From positions 16,598,281 to 16,662,280 of the forward strand of contig ML677365.1 of assembly GCA_007922305.1 (NCBI GenBank): a stretch of DNA of 64,000 bases, in the 5' to 3' direction. The notes under the pieces are model-generated. The model was not told the DNA's origin. It saw only the letters and a program-made list of their open reading frames with translations, and made no database searches. Both the position numbers and the translations under genes were made by a program. How positions within the stretch are numbered: position 1 is the stretch's first letter; each line of letters begins with the position of its first letter. This document shows, piece after piece, positions 35,411 to 46,979 of the stretch. The DNA comes from Dermatemys mawii (taxonomy: Eukaryota; Chordata; Testudines; Dermatemydidae).

Positions 35411-36149
35411 ATGAGGATGTAAACTTCAGGACCCAAAGGCTTCTCTGTATTTTACAACGGAGCAGAGAAAACAGGTTTTTTTAAAAGTATTTTTACTTTT
35501 CACTAAAAGTAGCTAATTCAGAAAGTCAGATATGTGGCACTGGTGCAAGAGGCTTCTCTGTTTTGTTTCTCATGATTTTCCATCCCAAAGAAATGTTGCA
35601 CATGCAAACTCAAAATGCCACTGTTGCATGAAATTACACAACTGTGGATTTAGAAAAAAATGCCATCAGAGGAGGAGATGGGGATGTTCCCCTAGTAGCT
35701 GCATGTTCTACAGAAATTAGTTGAGAAGTTAGAAACTCCTGAATCCTAATCCTGGCTCTAAGACGGACTTGCTGTGTGGCCTTGGCAAGTCACTTCACAC
35801 TTTCCTAGTTTTCCCATCCAAAATATAGGACTAATACTGACTTACCCGCTAATGTTTTTTGAGGTTAGTGTTTGTGTGGCATTCTGAAACGGTAAAGCAC
35901 TAGTGCTAAGTCTTTTTAGAAGCCCGTTGATCTTGAGAATGAACACTGTGTGAGAGCTAAAAGGTTTTGAATGGAGCGAGGCAAAAATTTTCCGCTGAAA
36001 CTTTTTTCTGATTTTTTTTTTAAAAAGCAGGGACAGTCCACTAAAACATTTGGTGAATTTGTGTCAGTTTTGCTAAATTGGTCGTGTTGAAACAAACAGA
36101 AAATTCCCACGAAGACAATACATTTTGTTGTTTGATTTTTAAAATGAAA
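35411..36149. mobile_element. MIR-type SINE (about 35735-35910) in otherwise plain DNA
   Basis: CCTGGCTCTAAGACGGACTTG and GCTGTGTGGCCTTGGCAAGTC are the sense core of a MIR/CORE-type SINE. CGGTAAAGCACTAGTGC near 35890 fits its tail. Between 35975 and 36120 there is a T-rich tract with AAAATTTTCCGCTGAAAC, possibly another decayed repeat. The remainder is plain. Confidence 0.6.
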
Positions 36150-36330
36150 GAGGAGATTACTTACCTGTAACTAGGGGTTCTTCGAGATGTGCAGCCCCTA
36201 TTTGTATTCCATACATGGGGGTCGCATATGCACCATGTGCCAGAACCAGAAGTTTTAGCAGCAGTGTCTATTGACCTGAACATGCGTCTTATGTTGCCTC
36301 ACGCTCCATGCAAGGTTATAAGAGGCCGTG
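36150..36330. repeat. DIRS inverted terminal repeat, left
   Basis: The outer tip (36156-36210) contains TTACCTGTAACTAGGGG and CCCCTATTTGTATTCC. The inner part (36230-36305) has CCATGTGCCAGAACCAGAAG and TTTTAGCAGCAGTGTC. The inner part is the inverse of 40745-40828, where the complement reads CATGTGCTGGAGCCAGAAG and TTTTAGCACCAGTGTC. The outer tip has no partner at the right end, so the right terminus is truncated. Confidence 0.85.
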
Positions 36331-36406
36331 CAGGGCATTGCCCCCTCAGACATCCTCTTACCGCTGACTAAGCTATCCACAGCAGAGGGGATGGTGGGAG
36401 GGTACT

Positions 36407-36515
36407 GGAATACAAATAGGGACCACACATCTTGAAGAACCTCCAATTACAGGTAATGAACCTGCTCTTCCTCTTTGAGCGATGCTCCCTATATGTATTC
36501 CAAATTCGAGTGAGT
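36407..36515. repeat. DIRS internal complementary region
   Basis: GGAATACAAATAGGGACC, CACATCTTGAAGAACC and AATTACAGGTAATG are the reverse complement of the terminal repeat tip at 36156-36210. The next part, GAGCGATGCTCCCTATATG and TATTCCAAAT, matches the tip in direct orientation. In DIRS elements this region is thought to template completion of the ends from a circular intermediate. Its place between the recombinase and the terminal repeat is the expected one. Confidence 0.85.
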
Positions 36516-36599
36516 ATGAAGCACTGATCGGCCTGGAGGTGGGTGCTAGGATGAGAAAGGGATTCCCTGTTGGAGGACAGCACATCCCACTGTTGTGGC

Positions 36600-37200
36600 T
36601 CTGGCTGCTCTCTAGTCAATGGCATAATGTGCTTTGAAGATGTGGATGGAGCTGCAGGTAGCCACACAGCATATGTCGTGCCAGGGGATATCCGCCAGGG
36701 AGGCCACAGTGGCTGCATTCGCCCTTGTGGAGTGGGCTGTAGTTCTGCCAGGTGGCAAGGCATTGGAGCATGCATAACATTCCTTAATGCACGAGGAGAC
36801 CGACTTGGAGATGTGTTGCAAGGAGAGCACCTACGCTCTTGACTGCTCCACAATGGACACAAAGAGCTGTGGGGAGACTTGGAAGGGGCGCATCCTGTCC
36901 AAGTAAAAGGGGAGGGTGGGTCGGATGTCTAGAGAGTGCAGGGTTCTCTTTGTGGGCATGACGTGTAGTTTAGGGTAAAACACTGGAAGATGGATAGTCT
37001 GGTTGAGGCGAAATTCGGAAATGACATTTGGGAGGAACTTAGGGTGAAGCTGCAGGGGGACCTTGTTCTTTTGGAAGACCATGTATGTGGGGAGGGAGGT
37101 GTCAACCATCATGGCCATGAGTTCACTGACCCACTGAATGGAAGTGATGACAATGAGGAAGGCAACCTTTGTGAACAGGTGTGGGAACAAACACATGCCT
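36600..37200 (-). pseudogene. DIRS tyrosine recombinase, dead
   Basis: The DIRS recombinase would insert a circular DNA copy using an R..HxxR..Y active site. The N-terminal part of the domain lies at about 37196-36831 (HPKFLPNVISEFRLNQT, LHSLDIRPTLPFYLDR). After a frame change, the C-terminal part lies at 36830-36612. The motif HSTR (H at about 36734, R at about 36725) and the tyrosine in AHYAID (about 36626) are kept. The usual ARRVSEL segment, which carries the first catalytic arginine, reads IQWVSEL near 37136, so that arginine is lost. The frameshift also breaks the gene. Confidence 0.85.
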
Positions 37201-38149
37201 AGTGGTTAGAAGGGCGGTTTGCTGAGGGTGGAGAGGATGAGACTGAGGTGCAGGGAGTGGGCGGGCAGAAGGACTGGTAGGAAGCGGTTCTTCAGGCCCT
37301 TCAGAAATTTAGTGATGGCAGGGTGAGTAAACACCAGTGTCCTTCCACAGGTGGGAGGAAGGTGCTGAGAGCTACCAGGTGGACATGGACAGAACTAAGT
37401 GTGAGCTCCGTATGCTTAAGGTGCAAGAGATAGTCTAGGACAATGGGCACAGAGACATCCTGGAGGGGAAGGTGGCAGTGGTGTGCCCAAGAGCTAAAGC
37501 ACTGCCATTTTGCAGCATAGCACGTCTGCGTGCGCTCTCGCCAGCTGGAAGTAAGTATATATCAGACAGGTGTCAAGCAGGCTTTGTCTATGCTCAAGCC
37601 CCATATAAAAACCAGGCCATCAGTTGATGCAGGGCTGGGTTGGGGTGATGGACCCTGCCCAAGTTCTGGGTGAGGAGGTCCAGTCTGTCAGGGAGAATGA
37701 TTGGGGGTGGGGGGAGAGTCTGAGTAGCTCAGGAAACCAGAACTGTTGGGGTCAATACAGGGCTATCAGGAGGACTGTAGCCAGGTCCGTGATGGATTTT
37801 GTGCAGTACCTGAGAAACGAGGTGGGCGGGGAAAGGTATCCGGAGCCAGCCATGCCATGGAAGGAAAAGGGCATTGCCCTGGACCTGCTGCCCTGGCACC
37901 CTGGAAACAGTAGAGGGAGAACATGCGGTTGTCACATAGCAAGAGATCCCAAGGGAGGGTGTCCCAGGACTGGCAGATGGAGCTCAGAGTGGGGCCATGG
38001 ATCTCCCATTCATAGGTGAGGTATCAGGTCCAGCCGAGGGCATCCACCTTAGTTATGTAGCTCGGAGCATGACATTGTGGTGAAGGCACCAGTTCCACAG
38101 GCACATGGATTCCAGGCATAGGGACCAGGACCTAGTGCCACCCTGTCTA

Positions 38150-39450
38150 CATAGGCCACTGTGGTAATATTGTCCAATACGACCTAAATATGCTGGTCAT
38201 GGAAAAGAGTTTGAAGTGGGCAGTAAGCTAGGTGGGCCGCCCTCACCTCCAGAACGTTGATATGCATGCATGCGTTGCGGGGCAGCCACGTCCCCGGAGC
38301 GTCACTGCCATCCAAGTGGACTCCTCAGCCCACCAGGAGCCATCCCTAATGAGGGTAGCCATGTGAACGGAAGTGGTCAACGCAGTGCCCTGTAGCACCT
38401 TGGCTGGGTCGGTCCACCAAGTGAGAGGGGTGTGTACGGACACAGGACCATCAGGGTCATGTCCCGGTGGCTGATGCGGGGCCAACATACCAATAAAAGC
38501 TACAGTTGTAGGCAGCGCATGTGGTGGTGGTGGGCATGCAGCACCACACAGGTACAGGCTGCCCTGTGTCTGAGAAGGCGAAGACAGTGGTGCATTGTAG
38601 TGTGTGGTTGCGATGCAGTACTGCCACAAGAGCCATGAGGGTGGAGAAGCAGCCTGTCGGGTGGAAGGCCTGAGACGCTTTGGAGTCCAGGACTGCCCTG
38701 ATGAAGTGAAGTGTTTTTGCAGGGAGAAATACAGATTTCTCCTCACTGGCACAGGTGCCTAGGGAGGCAAGAAGTGAGCAGAATGTGGCAACGGCGGACT
38801 TCACTTTGACATAGGTTGGAGCCCCCCAGAAGCCAGTCATCTAAGGAAGGGAACATCAGCTGTCCCAGGCAGTGAAGGTGGGACCAGTGATGACACAAAC
38901 CCGGGTGAAGACCCTTGAGGCCAGGGCAATGCTGAAAGGGAGAACCCAGAATTATAGTGGTTGTCATCAACACAAAAGCGGAGGAACTGGCGATTGGTCG
39001 GGTGGATATCTATATGGAAGTACACATCCTTCATGTCGAGAACTGTGAACCATGCCCCCTGGGGGAGGGAAGAAATGATCAATGTGAGCGTCACCATATG
39101 GAATTTGGTCTTCCGGATAAAGGTGATAAGTATATGGAGATCAAGGATCAAGGTGAAGGCCACTGCCCCTTTTCAGGATGTGAAAGTATGGGGAGTAGAA
39201 ACCCTTGCTGACAAAGGGAGTGAGCAAGAGTTTGATTGCCCCTCTCCCTAGGAGGGTACCCACCTCGTGTTGAGGTAGGGTGGAGAGGAAGAATATCCCA
39301 GGGGCATCTGAGGGAGATCATCAGAGGGAGGGAAACGCCAGGAACTCTATAGAGTAGCCGTGGCTGAGATCTCCAACATCTAACAATCTGCGGTGATCTT
39401 GTCCCAGTGGTGAGTAAATAGGGCAAGATAGCCCCTGATGGTTGTAAGTG
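38150..39450 (-). pseudogene. DIRS reverse transcriptase-RNase H, dead
   Basis: The RT enters with HHWDKITAD at about 39400 and continues with RKTKFHMVTLTLI. WFTVLDMKDVYFHIDIHP lies at about 39060-39000 and contains the first catalytic aspartate. After a frame change there is FPSLDDWLLGG at about 38865, where the usual YLDD box reads SLDD. The RNase H part shows MHINVLEVRAAHLAY at about 38265 and LDNITTVAYVDR at about 38180. At least three frame changes separate these pieces. The overlapping ORFs on the plus strand are shadows. Confidence 0.85.
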
Positions 39451-39682
39451 GGGCCAGAGGTGGTGATGATGGGGGCTCACAGCTCTCAATGGACAAGTCA
39501 AAACTCTGCCTTGGGCTGGTGTCGTGGCGTGGTGGCTGAGGGGCGGTGGCTGAGGGGCACAGATATTGGGATCTGAGACAGCACCAGGAGGATTCCTGGT
39601 ACCAAGTGTAGGCAGGTTGGTACGGCACATAGGGGTGCAGGCGGAACAGAGGCTTGGACTGCCATCAGGAGCAGGCTGAGTT

Positions 39683-40230
39683 TTAGATCCCCAAAGACTG
39701 GAGGGTTGCCCTAGAGTCTTTCAGGGAGTGGAAGGCTTCGTTTATCTTGGCAGCAAACAGTTTGTCCTTGGGGAAGGGGAGGTCCTGGATAGAGGACTGG
39801 ACCTCCCTGGGGAAGCCTGAGGATTGTAACCATGCTTCCTGACCCATAACAATGCCTGTGGCCAGGGAGCTGGAGGACGTGTCCGCCACATCCACGGCTG
39901 CCTGGAGGCTGACCTTGGCTGTTAGGCAGCCTTCTTCCAACAGGGCCTGGAACTGTTGTTGCTTGTCTTGTGGGATGTCCTCCAAGAACTCTGCCAGCTT
40001 GACATAGTTATTAAAATCATAGTTTGCCAGCAGAGCCTGTAATTCAATATACAGAACTGCAGGGCCACGGGGGAGTACAGTTTTTGGTCTGGGAGTCCAG
40101 GTGCTTCACTGCCTTATCTGGAGAAGTGAAGGTAGAGGTGTGCTGGCATGCCCATTCCATGGCCACGTGCACTACTAAGGCTGGGTAGTTTGGGGAAAAA
40201 AGAAAGTCAGACCCCGAAGATGGCACAAAT
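39683..40230 (-). pseudogene. DIRS gag-like ORF, broken
   Basis: The 100-codon piece at 39985-39683 includes FQALLEEGCLTAKVSLQAA, FPREVQSSIQDLPFPKDKLF and ending LKDSRATLQSLGI. These resemble the conserved C-terminal gag region of vertebrate DIRS elements as I know them. A piece upstream in another frame (40226-40044) contains GSDFLFSPNYPALVVHV. Function would be particle assembly. Broken by frameshift. Confidence 0.75.
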
Positions 40231-40784
40231 TATCTACATTCTGCCCTCATAGGCATTGGGTGCAGGATGCCAGCATGTGCCACACCTCCCATGCAGGTTG
40301 CATAATTGCCTCATTGAGGGGCAGAGCAATGCGCATTGGTCCCCAAGGCTGGACGATGTACAGCAGCTGGTGAGGTTGGTCCTGGACCTCATCTGGGGGC
40401 ACAAGTCGAGGTCCATCCTCTGCAGCAACTCCTGGTATTGGTGGTGATTGTCAGGAGGCAAGAGGGTAGGGGGAACTAGGACCTTGCCTGGAGAGGAGGA
40501 AGCCACCATCAGGACTAGCGGAACTGGCGGTACCAGGTCATACTCTGGGTCCTCTTCCGCGTCCGAGCCAATTGGTTCTGGCAGAGGGGCAGGTGGAATG
40601 GTGCAAGACCATCAACAGTGGGTATGGCTGGTGTTAAGGGTTCCATGTGGGCCATTGCTGCCGGGAGGTTAGGCCCTGAAGATACTGTGGGCCCCCAGGG
40701 TATGGGTACCACTTCTGTGGGACTGGAGTGTAGCCGTCTGCTGTGGCATGATGCAAGATAAGATGCGTGTGCATGTCAACGGAC

Positions 40785-40964
40785 ACTGGTGCTAAAACTT
40801 CTGGCTCCAGCACATGATGTGTCATTCTCATCCTTATCTCTACCTAACCAACTCACAGCAATACTGCCTAGCTAAAACTGGTGCTAAAACTTCTGGCTCC
40901 GGCACATGATGTGTCATTCTCATCCTTATCTCTACCTAACCAACTCACAGCAATACTGCCTAGC
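40785..40964. repeat. 88-bp tandem duplication at the DIRS right end
   Basis: 40785-40872 and 40877-40964 are direct copies with a single difference seen (CTCCAGCAC versus CTCCGGCAC), separated by taaa. Each copy contains the inner part of the DIRS terminal repeat (GGTGCTAAAACTTCTGGCTC) plus about 45 bp of flank (TTATCTCTACCTAACCAACT). The duplication therefore happened after the DIRS right end was truncated. Confidence 0.92.
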
Positions 40965-43641
40965 AGGCAAAAATAGCCTCTAATTTTGTGCACCCAACTT
41001 TTGACAGTGTGGGCATGCTTACATTTATTACATGTTTGTGCAGTGGTCCGTACACCTGACTGAGTCCTTTAGTCATTACCATAAGATAAGTATTAAATAA
41101 TTATAATAATAAATTAAGACCTAGTATTGGTCAAACACTATTTAATTGAAATGTGTCTGAACTTCTGGAGTAATGTGTGTTGAAGACTGTTTTGTCTACA
41201 AAGAGATGCTAAATCAGCCAAGATAAAAAGCATTTCACAAAAATGGCAGGAAGACGCAATGGGCTGGTTCACTTTGTGCACAAAACTTTCTTTTCGGCTC
41301 TACCATGAGCTCTGACATCACTTCATTTTTCATAGAAATGCTTCAAGTTCTAGCCTGGAGAGGGGAAAAAATTTCAAGTGCCTTCTGCTTCAGGAAAGTC
41401 TTGAATTTTCCCAGTTCAGCCAAGAGAGTTGAGCTGTACGCACTATTAATTTCTATGCAGAAAACAACGTTCACTTCAATCAGCAATTAGTGGCAACATT
41501 TCTATCTTGTGTAATGATGAGATTTTTATGCTAATCATTAAATAGCAATAAATGAATCATTTGGGCATATTTTGATGGGATATATATTTCATGAGACAGA
41601 TAAAGATACTGAGATCAGTTTGATATTTACTCGTGGTAAATGTAAGTGTCTCAGATCATTATGAGGGAAGCATACTAACTATATATGCAGCCAGAAATGT
41701 CTGTAGTATAAATGCATAAGAATCACAGTTTCACCTCTAGTACTAGGAAATTATTGTCCTCCTCATCTCTGTTTAATTATTGTAAGGGAGTTAAAAACCC
41801 AAGGGATCATACACTTAAAATCATTCAAAGAGACCGTATAAACTTCAAATATCACTATCACATGAAGGACAAAATCAGTAACCTGATTTCTCATCCTATA
41901 ACTCCTTCCTTTTATAAACGGAAAAATTACCCACTTTGCATCAGGCATTCATCTCAATTTGCATGACAATCTAGTCAGTCAAATGAATGATGGATCTGCT
42001 TTGACCCTCTCCTGCCCGCCCCAAAGAAATGTCTGGAAGCTCTACTCCTAACAGAAATGAAGCCTGCCTGCGCCTGTCCCCTCCTCTCAGCTGATGGGGG
42101 CGGTACATAACACCTCAAGTGAAATGTTTATTTAAATTTTCAAACACTGTTCCACATATTTTTATTACATTTAAATACTTTCACTCTTTTTTTGATTCAA
42201 AACAGGAAATGGCCTCCCAGTGCAATTTTGAAGGTATTCTTGTTGACCTGAAGAAAATTTACATCTGGTGCATTTACTTTATCATGTCATTATAATATTT
42301 ACAAGAAGCCCTGACTTCCTATTTGTTGTCCATACCTGAGAAGAAAAAAAAGTTTCCCAACGGTTATTTCTTGTCTCTGAGGAAAGCATGACAGGTGGTC
42401 CTCACTCAGAGATCAAAGGCAGTGTACAAGTTGAAATCAAGGATGATCCTTGATTTTACAGATCCTTTGTCTACAGATCCTTTGTTTACAGATCTGTCTT
42501 TTACAGATATTTCTGAATCACCCGGCTAGGTGATTGCAAATGCTTCCAAATAGAGAACTGAACAACCTATGTATAAATGTTATAGCTAACACCTAAACAG
42601 CATCACTACTAAAGAACATAACTCTTATTTTGAGCAGGAATAAAAGCAAAATATTGAAGGGGAGCTACAAAGACCCAACAGAAATGCAAAGAAAAAGCTG
42701 TACATAAATCATTTCATTATTTATTTACCACTGCCTGTAGGACCTTCAAAATAGAGGCATTTAAAGATGCAGGTTTACCAGTTCTATAGTGTCTACTGGA
42801 AAACATGGAAGTTTGTCAAAATAGCTGGCATGCAAATCTCCTCTGAAGAATATCCATTCCTCTCCGTCCATGAGACTGGTGGAAGAAGAGATATTATCTT
42901 CAGAAGAAGTAATTTCCTTAGTTTTATAGGCTCTTCCATGCAAGCTGTGATCTAACATGCAATCATAAATATAGAAGTTTTGCTCTCTCTGCATCTCAGA
43001 TAGTATTTCACAAAGACTGTGGTGAATTTTCTCGTTGGTCTAGTTGTGTTCAAGTAAATTTGGAGTGTTCTTTTAACATCCATGTTGTACTACAGATTCT
43101 CTTTTGGATGGACTAAGGAAGAAAGTGGGAAGAATAATCTCTGTGTGAAATTTGGAATAGCACTTTGGTATGTATCTTAGAGCTATGTACAGAACAGCTC
43201 TGTCCGGAGGCCTAATACTATATGGCATTCTATGGAGTGCTCCCAACTCAGAAACTGCCAGCTGACATAATGGCAGCTAATGAACATGCTTTAATTGACA
43301 AGAATACCTCTATCAATGGCTCAAATGAGGCAGAGGTTAAGGCTTGTAACACCAAGTTTGCCCTTCCTGTTGGAAACCTATGGATCTTTGAGGAACAAAA
43401 TCACTTTGACATACCTTGACGGACAAAGATGTGGCACCAAAGTTCATGCAAGATCTCAAAAACAGGACAAAGATTTGAATTTAGAGACTGACAACAGCAA
43501 AAATCTCCCATTAGTGAGGACCAGCCATGCACTCAAAGAAACATTTCTGTTACTTTTAAACTACACTGCTCTTGAAAGCTGTAGAAATTTTGTGGTAAGT
43601 TTATTTCAACCATTTTATTTTTAAAGAAAGAAGAGAGAACA
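40965..43641. other. AT-rich, no supported element
   Basis: No gene recognised. At 42452-42510 there are four loosely repeated units of the type TTTACAGATCCTTTG. The region 43222-43624 has two overlapping ORFs without a nameable motif. Confidence 0.45.
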
Positions 43642-43642
43642 T

Positions 43643-43698
<56 letters not shown>

Positions 43699-43713
43699 CA
43701 CACACACACATAC
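43642..43713. repeat. (TA)n(CA)n microsatellite
   Basis: Alternating TA for about 50 bases with one C interruption at 43657, then an ACACA run. Alternating purine-pyrimidine DNA of this kind is length-variable. The ORF running through it is an artefact. Confidence 0.95.
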
Positions 43714-43918
43714 AGTGTCTGTGTAGGATTACTGAAACGCATATATTAGTTAAAAATCAATATAGGAACACTATCAGGGCTCTACTGCGGTAAATCTCAA
43801 TAGCTGGAAGGAAATGGATGGTTCAGATAATTATCATTCAGACCCAGAATTTTCCCCAATAGCTCAACAGTTCAAGTCCATCACAGGTCAACAGCAACTG
43901 GAAGTTATTGCAGATTAT

Positions 43919-44496
43919 TGTATTAGTAGGAGTGTTGTAAGCAACACATGAGAAGTAATTCTTCTGCTCTACACTGTGCTGATTAGGCCTCAACTGGAGT
44001 ATTGTGTCCAGTTCTGGGTGCCAGATTTCAAGAAGGATGTGGACAAATGGGAGAGAATCCAGAGGAGAGTGACAAAATGATTAAAAGTCTAGAAAACATG
44101 GTCCATGAGGGAAGATTGAAAAAATTGGGTCTGTGTAGTCTGGAAAAGAGAAGACTGAGGGGAACATGATAACAGTTTTCAAGTATGTAAAAGGTTGTTA
44201 CAAGGACGAGGGAGAAATTTTTTTCTTAACCTCTGAGGATAGGACAAGAAGCAATGGGCATAAATTGCATCAAGAGAGATTTAGGTTGGACATTAAGAAA
44301 AACTTCCTAACTGTCAGGGTGGTTAAGCCCTGGAATAAAGGGAGGCCGTGGAATCTGCATGACTGGAGCTTTTTCAGAGCGGGTTAGATAAACCTCTGTC
44401 AGGGATGGTCTAGATAATACTTTGTCCTGCCATCGGTGCAGGGGACTGGACTAGATGACCTCTCTAGGTCCCTCCCAGTCCTATGATTCTATGATT
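43919..44496 (+). mobile_element. CR1 3' end
   Basis: Decayed ORF2 C-terminus: [19 protein letters not shown] at about 43990-44045, and RLDIKKNFLTVRVVKPWN at about 44280-44335. A short 3'UTR with AGGGATGGTCTAGATAATAC and GGACTGGACTAGATGACC follows, ending in CTATGATTCTATGATT. It is 5'-truncated and contains several stops. Confidence 0.9.
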
Positions 44497-45339
44497 AGTG
44501 GTAAGTTTAGTACCTGATGTGACATTTATTTTGTTTTCTTTAGCTATTTTCCCAGTAGTGTATATCAATAAATGCAGTAGGCATGCTGCAAAATTTAAAA
44601 GCTTAAACAATGATTAATACATGGAAAAAGAACATGAGAGGAAAACACGCCCTAGAATCTCTCCCATTTCTATCATCTCTTCTTCTAAAAAAATAACCCA
44701 ATGCCTCAATAGAGTGGGTCTGGAAGGCCACCCAGGCTGGGCAAGAGAAAATAATAGTGGACAAGGGAAGTCAATCTCCAAATTCACTTCTCATTCTCAC
44801 TGTCAGTGTCCAGCTAATAGCCCTCTCCTGTTTAGAATCCAACCACCATGATATTGCATGGGAACAGAGATTGCTTAAGGACTAGAAATGTTCAGAGCTG
44901 TACAGGTCAAAACCAACTCCTTAAATTTCACCCAGGTATCAGTTGGCAGGCAGTGAAGATCACAGAACACAGCTCTCCTTTGTTTTCTGCATGAAACACT
45001 GTGTGTGGTGGGAGAGTGTAGCCATATAAAAATGCACTGCAGATATGTATAGTGAAACCTGCATTAGAAAGAACAGGATACAGCCTTCTTTCCAAAAGAA
45101 AATGACCGAAAGCACGCGTGGCAACTGCTGTTACTTGGACATTCAGAGGCAGGTTGTGAAGTTTAATACCAAAGGGCCAGCAAGCTCCCTGCAACTGTGG
45201 GTACTGACAGAATTCCCACTATGCTTTCTGTTTCCCTTCCATGAGCTAAGACTTGGCTTTTCCTAGATGAAGTGTGAATTGAACAAAATTATCCCTCAGC
45301 GCGTGTAAGATTTCATTACGCATTCTGTCTGAAGTCTCA
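44497..45339. other. no recognisable element
   Basis: Short ORFs on both strands. I see nothing I can support. Confidence 0.45.
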
Positions 45340-45408
45340 GTAAGGGTGACCAGCATGATTTGAATGGAGGCTAGGGATAAGGTACAGAGGGACCTAGACA
45401 AATTAGAC

Positions 45409-46153
45409 CAGGAGTGGGCAAACTTTTTGGCCCGAGGGCCACATTGGGTCTACAAAATTATATGGAGGGCCGGGTAAGGGAAGGCCCTGCCCCTAATCCG
45501 GCCCCCTCCCACTTCCCGCCCTGACTGCCCCCTCAGAATCCCCATCCAATCCCCTCCCATCCCTTGACTGTCCCTTCCAGGGACCCCTAACCACCCCCAG
45601 GACCCCACCCAATTCCCCTGCTCCCTGTCCCCTGACTGCTCCAACCCCTATCTACCCTCCCACCCCCTATCCAACCCACCCTGCTCCCTGACTGCCCCCT
45701 CCAGACTACTCCCCCTAACCACCACCCTGGAACCCCCCAGTCCTCTCCGCCCCCTTACCATGAGTGCTGGCCTGGCTCTGGGGGAAGAGGGGGAGCGCAC
45801 AGCCCCGGCCCCCCGGAGTGCTGCCCCAGTGGTGTGGCTCCGGGGAAAGGGCTGAGCGCGCATCCCCAGTTCCCAGAGTACCACCCGTGCGGTGCGGCTC
45901 CGGGAGAGGGGCTCAGAGCGCAGCCCCAGCCCCGCGGCGCTGCTCCGGGGACGGGTTGAGGACACAGCCCCGGCCCCCAGAGTGCTGCCCACATGGTGCT
46001 GCTCAGGGGAGAGGGGAGCGCGCAGCCCCGGCCACAGCGCTACCTGGTGCGGCTCCGGGGGAGGGGCGGGGGGCAGCCTCACTGGCAGGGGGCCCGGATG
46101 GGACGGTCCGGCGGGCCGAATCTGGCCCACGGGCCGTAGTTTGCCCACCCCTG
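45409..46153. mobile_element. hAT-type element, 745 bp, full length
   Basis: The ends are CAGGAGTGGGCAAACT and AGTTTGCCCACCCCTG, an inverted repeat with one mismatch. Flanks are aattagac (45401-45408) and aattagag (46154-46161), an 8-bp target duplication with one difference. The interior is extremely C-rich and then GC-rich with tandem-like units (GCGCAGCCCC, GCTCCGGGGA). It contains no transposase. The long ORFs at 45648-46167 on both strands come from this GC-rich filler. A second, truncated copy lies at 13709-14182. Confidence 0.92.
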
Positions 46154-46668
46154 AATTAGAGGATTAGGCCAAAAGAAATCTGATGAGGTTCAACAAGGAC
46201 AAGTGCGGTGTATTGTACTTCGGACGGAAGAATCCCATGCACTGCTACAGACTAGGGACTGAATGGCTAGGCAGTAGTTCTGCAGAAACAGACCTAGGGG
46301 TTACAGCGTACAAGAAGTTGCATATCAGTCAACTTGTTGCCAAGAAGGCTAATGGCATTTTGGGCTGTATATGTAGAAGGGACATGATCATTCCCTTCTA
46401 TTCGGCATTGGTGAGGCCTCATCTGGAGTAGCGTGTCCAGTTTTAGGCCCCACACTACAAGAAGAATGTGGAAAAATTGGAAAACATCTAATGGAGGGCA
46501 ACAAAAATGATCTGGAGTCTGGAGCCCTTATGAGGAGAGTCTTATGCCTTATGAGGAGAGGCCGAGGGAACTGGGATTATTTAGTCTGCAGAAGAGAAGA
46601 ATGAGGGGGGGATTTGATAGCTGCTTTCAACTATCTGAAAGGGGATTCCACTGAGGATGGATCAAGAC

Positions 46669-46979
46669 CAGGGGTCAGCAACCTTTCAGAAGCGGTGTGC
46701 TGAGTCTTCATTTATTCACTCTAATTTAAGGTTTCGTGTGCCAGTCATACATTTTAATGTTTTCAGAAGGTCTCTTTCTAAATATTATAGATTTCTAACT
46801 AAATAATTGTTGTATGTAAAGTAAATAAGGTTTTTAAAATGTTTAAGAAGTTTCATTTAAAATTAAATTAAAATGCAGAGTCCCCTACACTGGTGGCCAA
46901 GACCCAGGCAGTGAGAGTGCCACTGAAAATCAGCTTGCGTGCCGCCTTTGGCACCCATGCCATAGGTTGCCTACCCTTG
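46669..46979. mobile_element. hAT-type MITE, 311 bp
   Basis: The ends are CAGGGGTCAGCAACCTTTC and AGGTTGCCTACCCTTG, inverted with few mismatches. Flanks are atcaagac (46661-46668) and atctagac (46980-46987), an 8-bp duplication with one difference. The interior is AT-rich (GTAAATAAGGTTTTTAAAATG). It belongs to a different family from the neighbour at 45409 and has no coding capacity. Confidence 0.92.

Larger units (their letters stand above)
36150..40828 (-). mobile_element. DIRS-type retrotransposon, near-complete
   Basis: DIRS elements encode Gag, RT-RNase H and a tyrosine recombinase instead of an integrase. They carry inverted terminal repeats plus an internal region complementary to the repeat tips. 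All parts are visible here in minus-strand order: gag-like (40230-39683), RT-RNase H (39450-38150) and tyrosine recombinase (37200-36600). Next come the internal complementary region (36407-36515) and the terminal repeat at the left (36150-36330). The inverted partner at the right (about 40745-40828) is truncated on its outer side. Frameshifts and stops inactivate every part. Confidence 0.88.

Noticed and set aside
34925..35436. 163-codon minus-strand ORF and several plus-strand ORFs
   Set aside because: They fall inside or overlap the LTR-like element at 34774-35410. The related copy at 57055-57744 gives similar chance ORFs, and no domain is visible.
42452..42510. Possible CRISPR-like or minisatellite repeat (TTTACAGATCCTTTG units)
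   Set aside because: Only about four imperfect, adjacent units without spacers. A local slippage product in a vertebrate genome.
43222..43624. Two overlapping ORFs that read somewhat like protein
   Set aside because: No motif, no splice-site pattern I trust, and the downstream end runs towards a microsatellite. Not enough to call an exon.
45648..46167. Long overlapping ORFs on both strands (up to 166 codons)
   Set aside because: They lie entirely within the GC-rich filler of a hAT element with clear ends and target duplication. Composition alone explains them.
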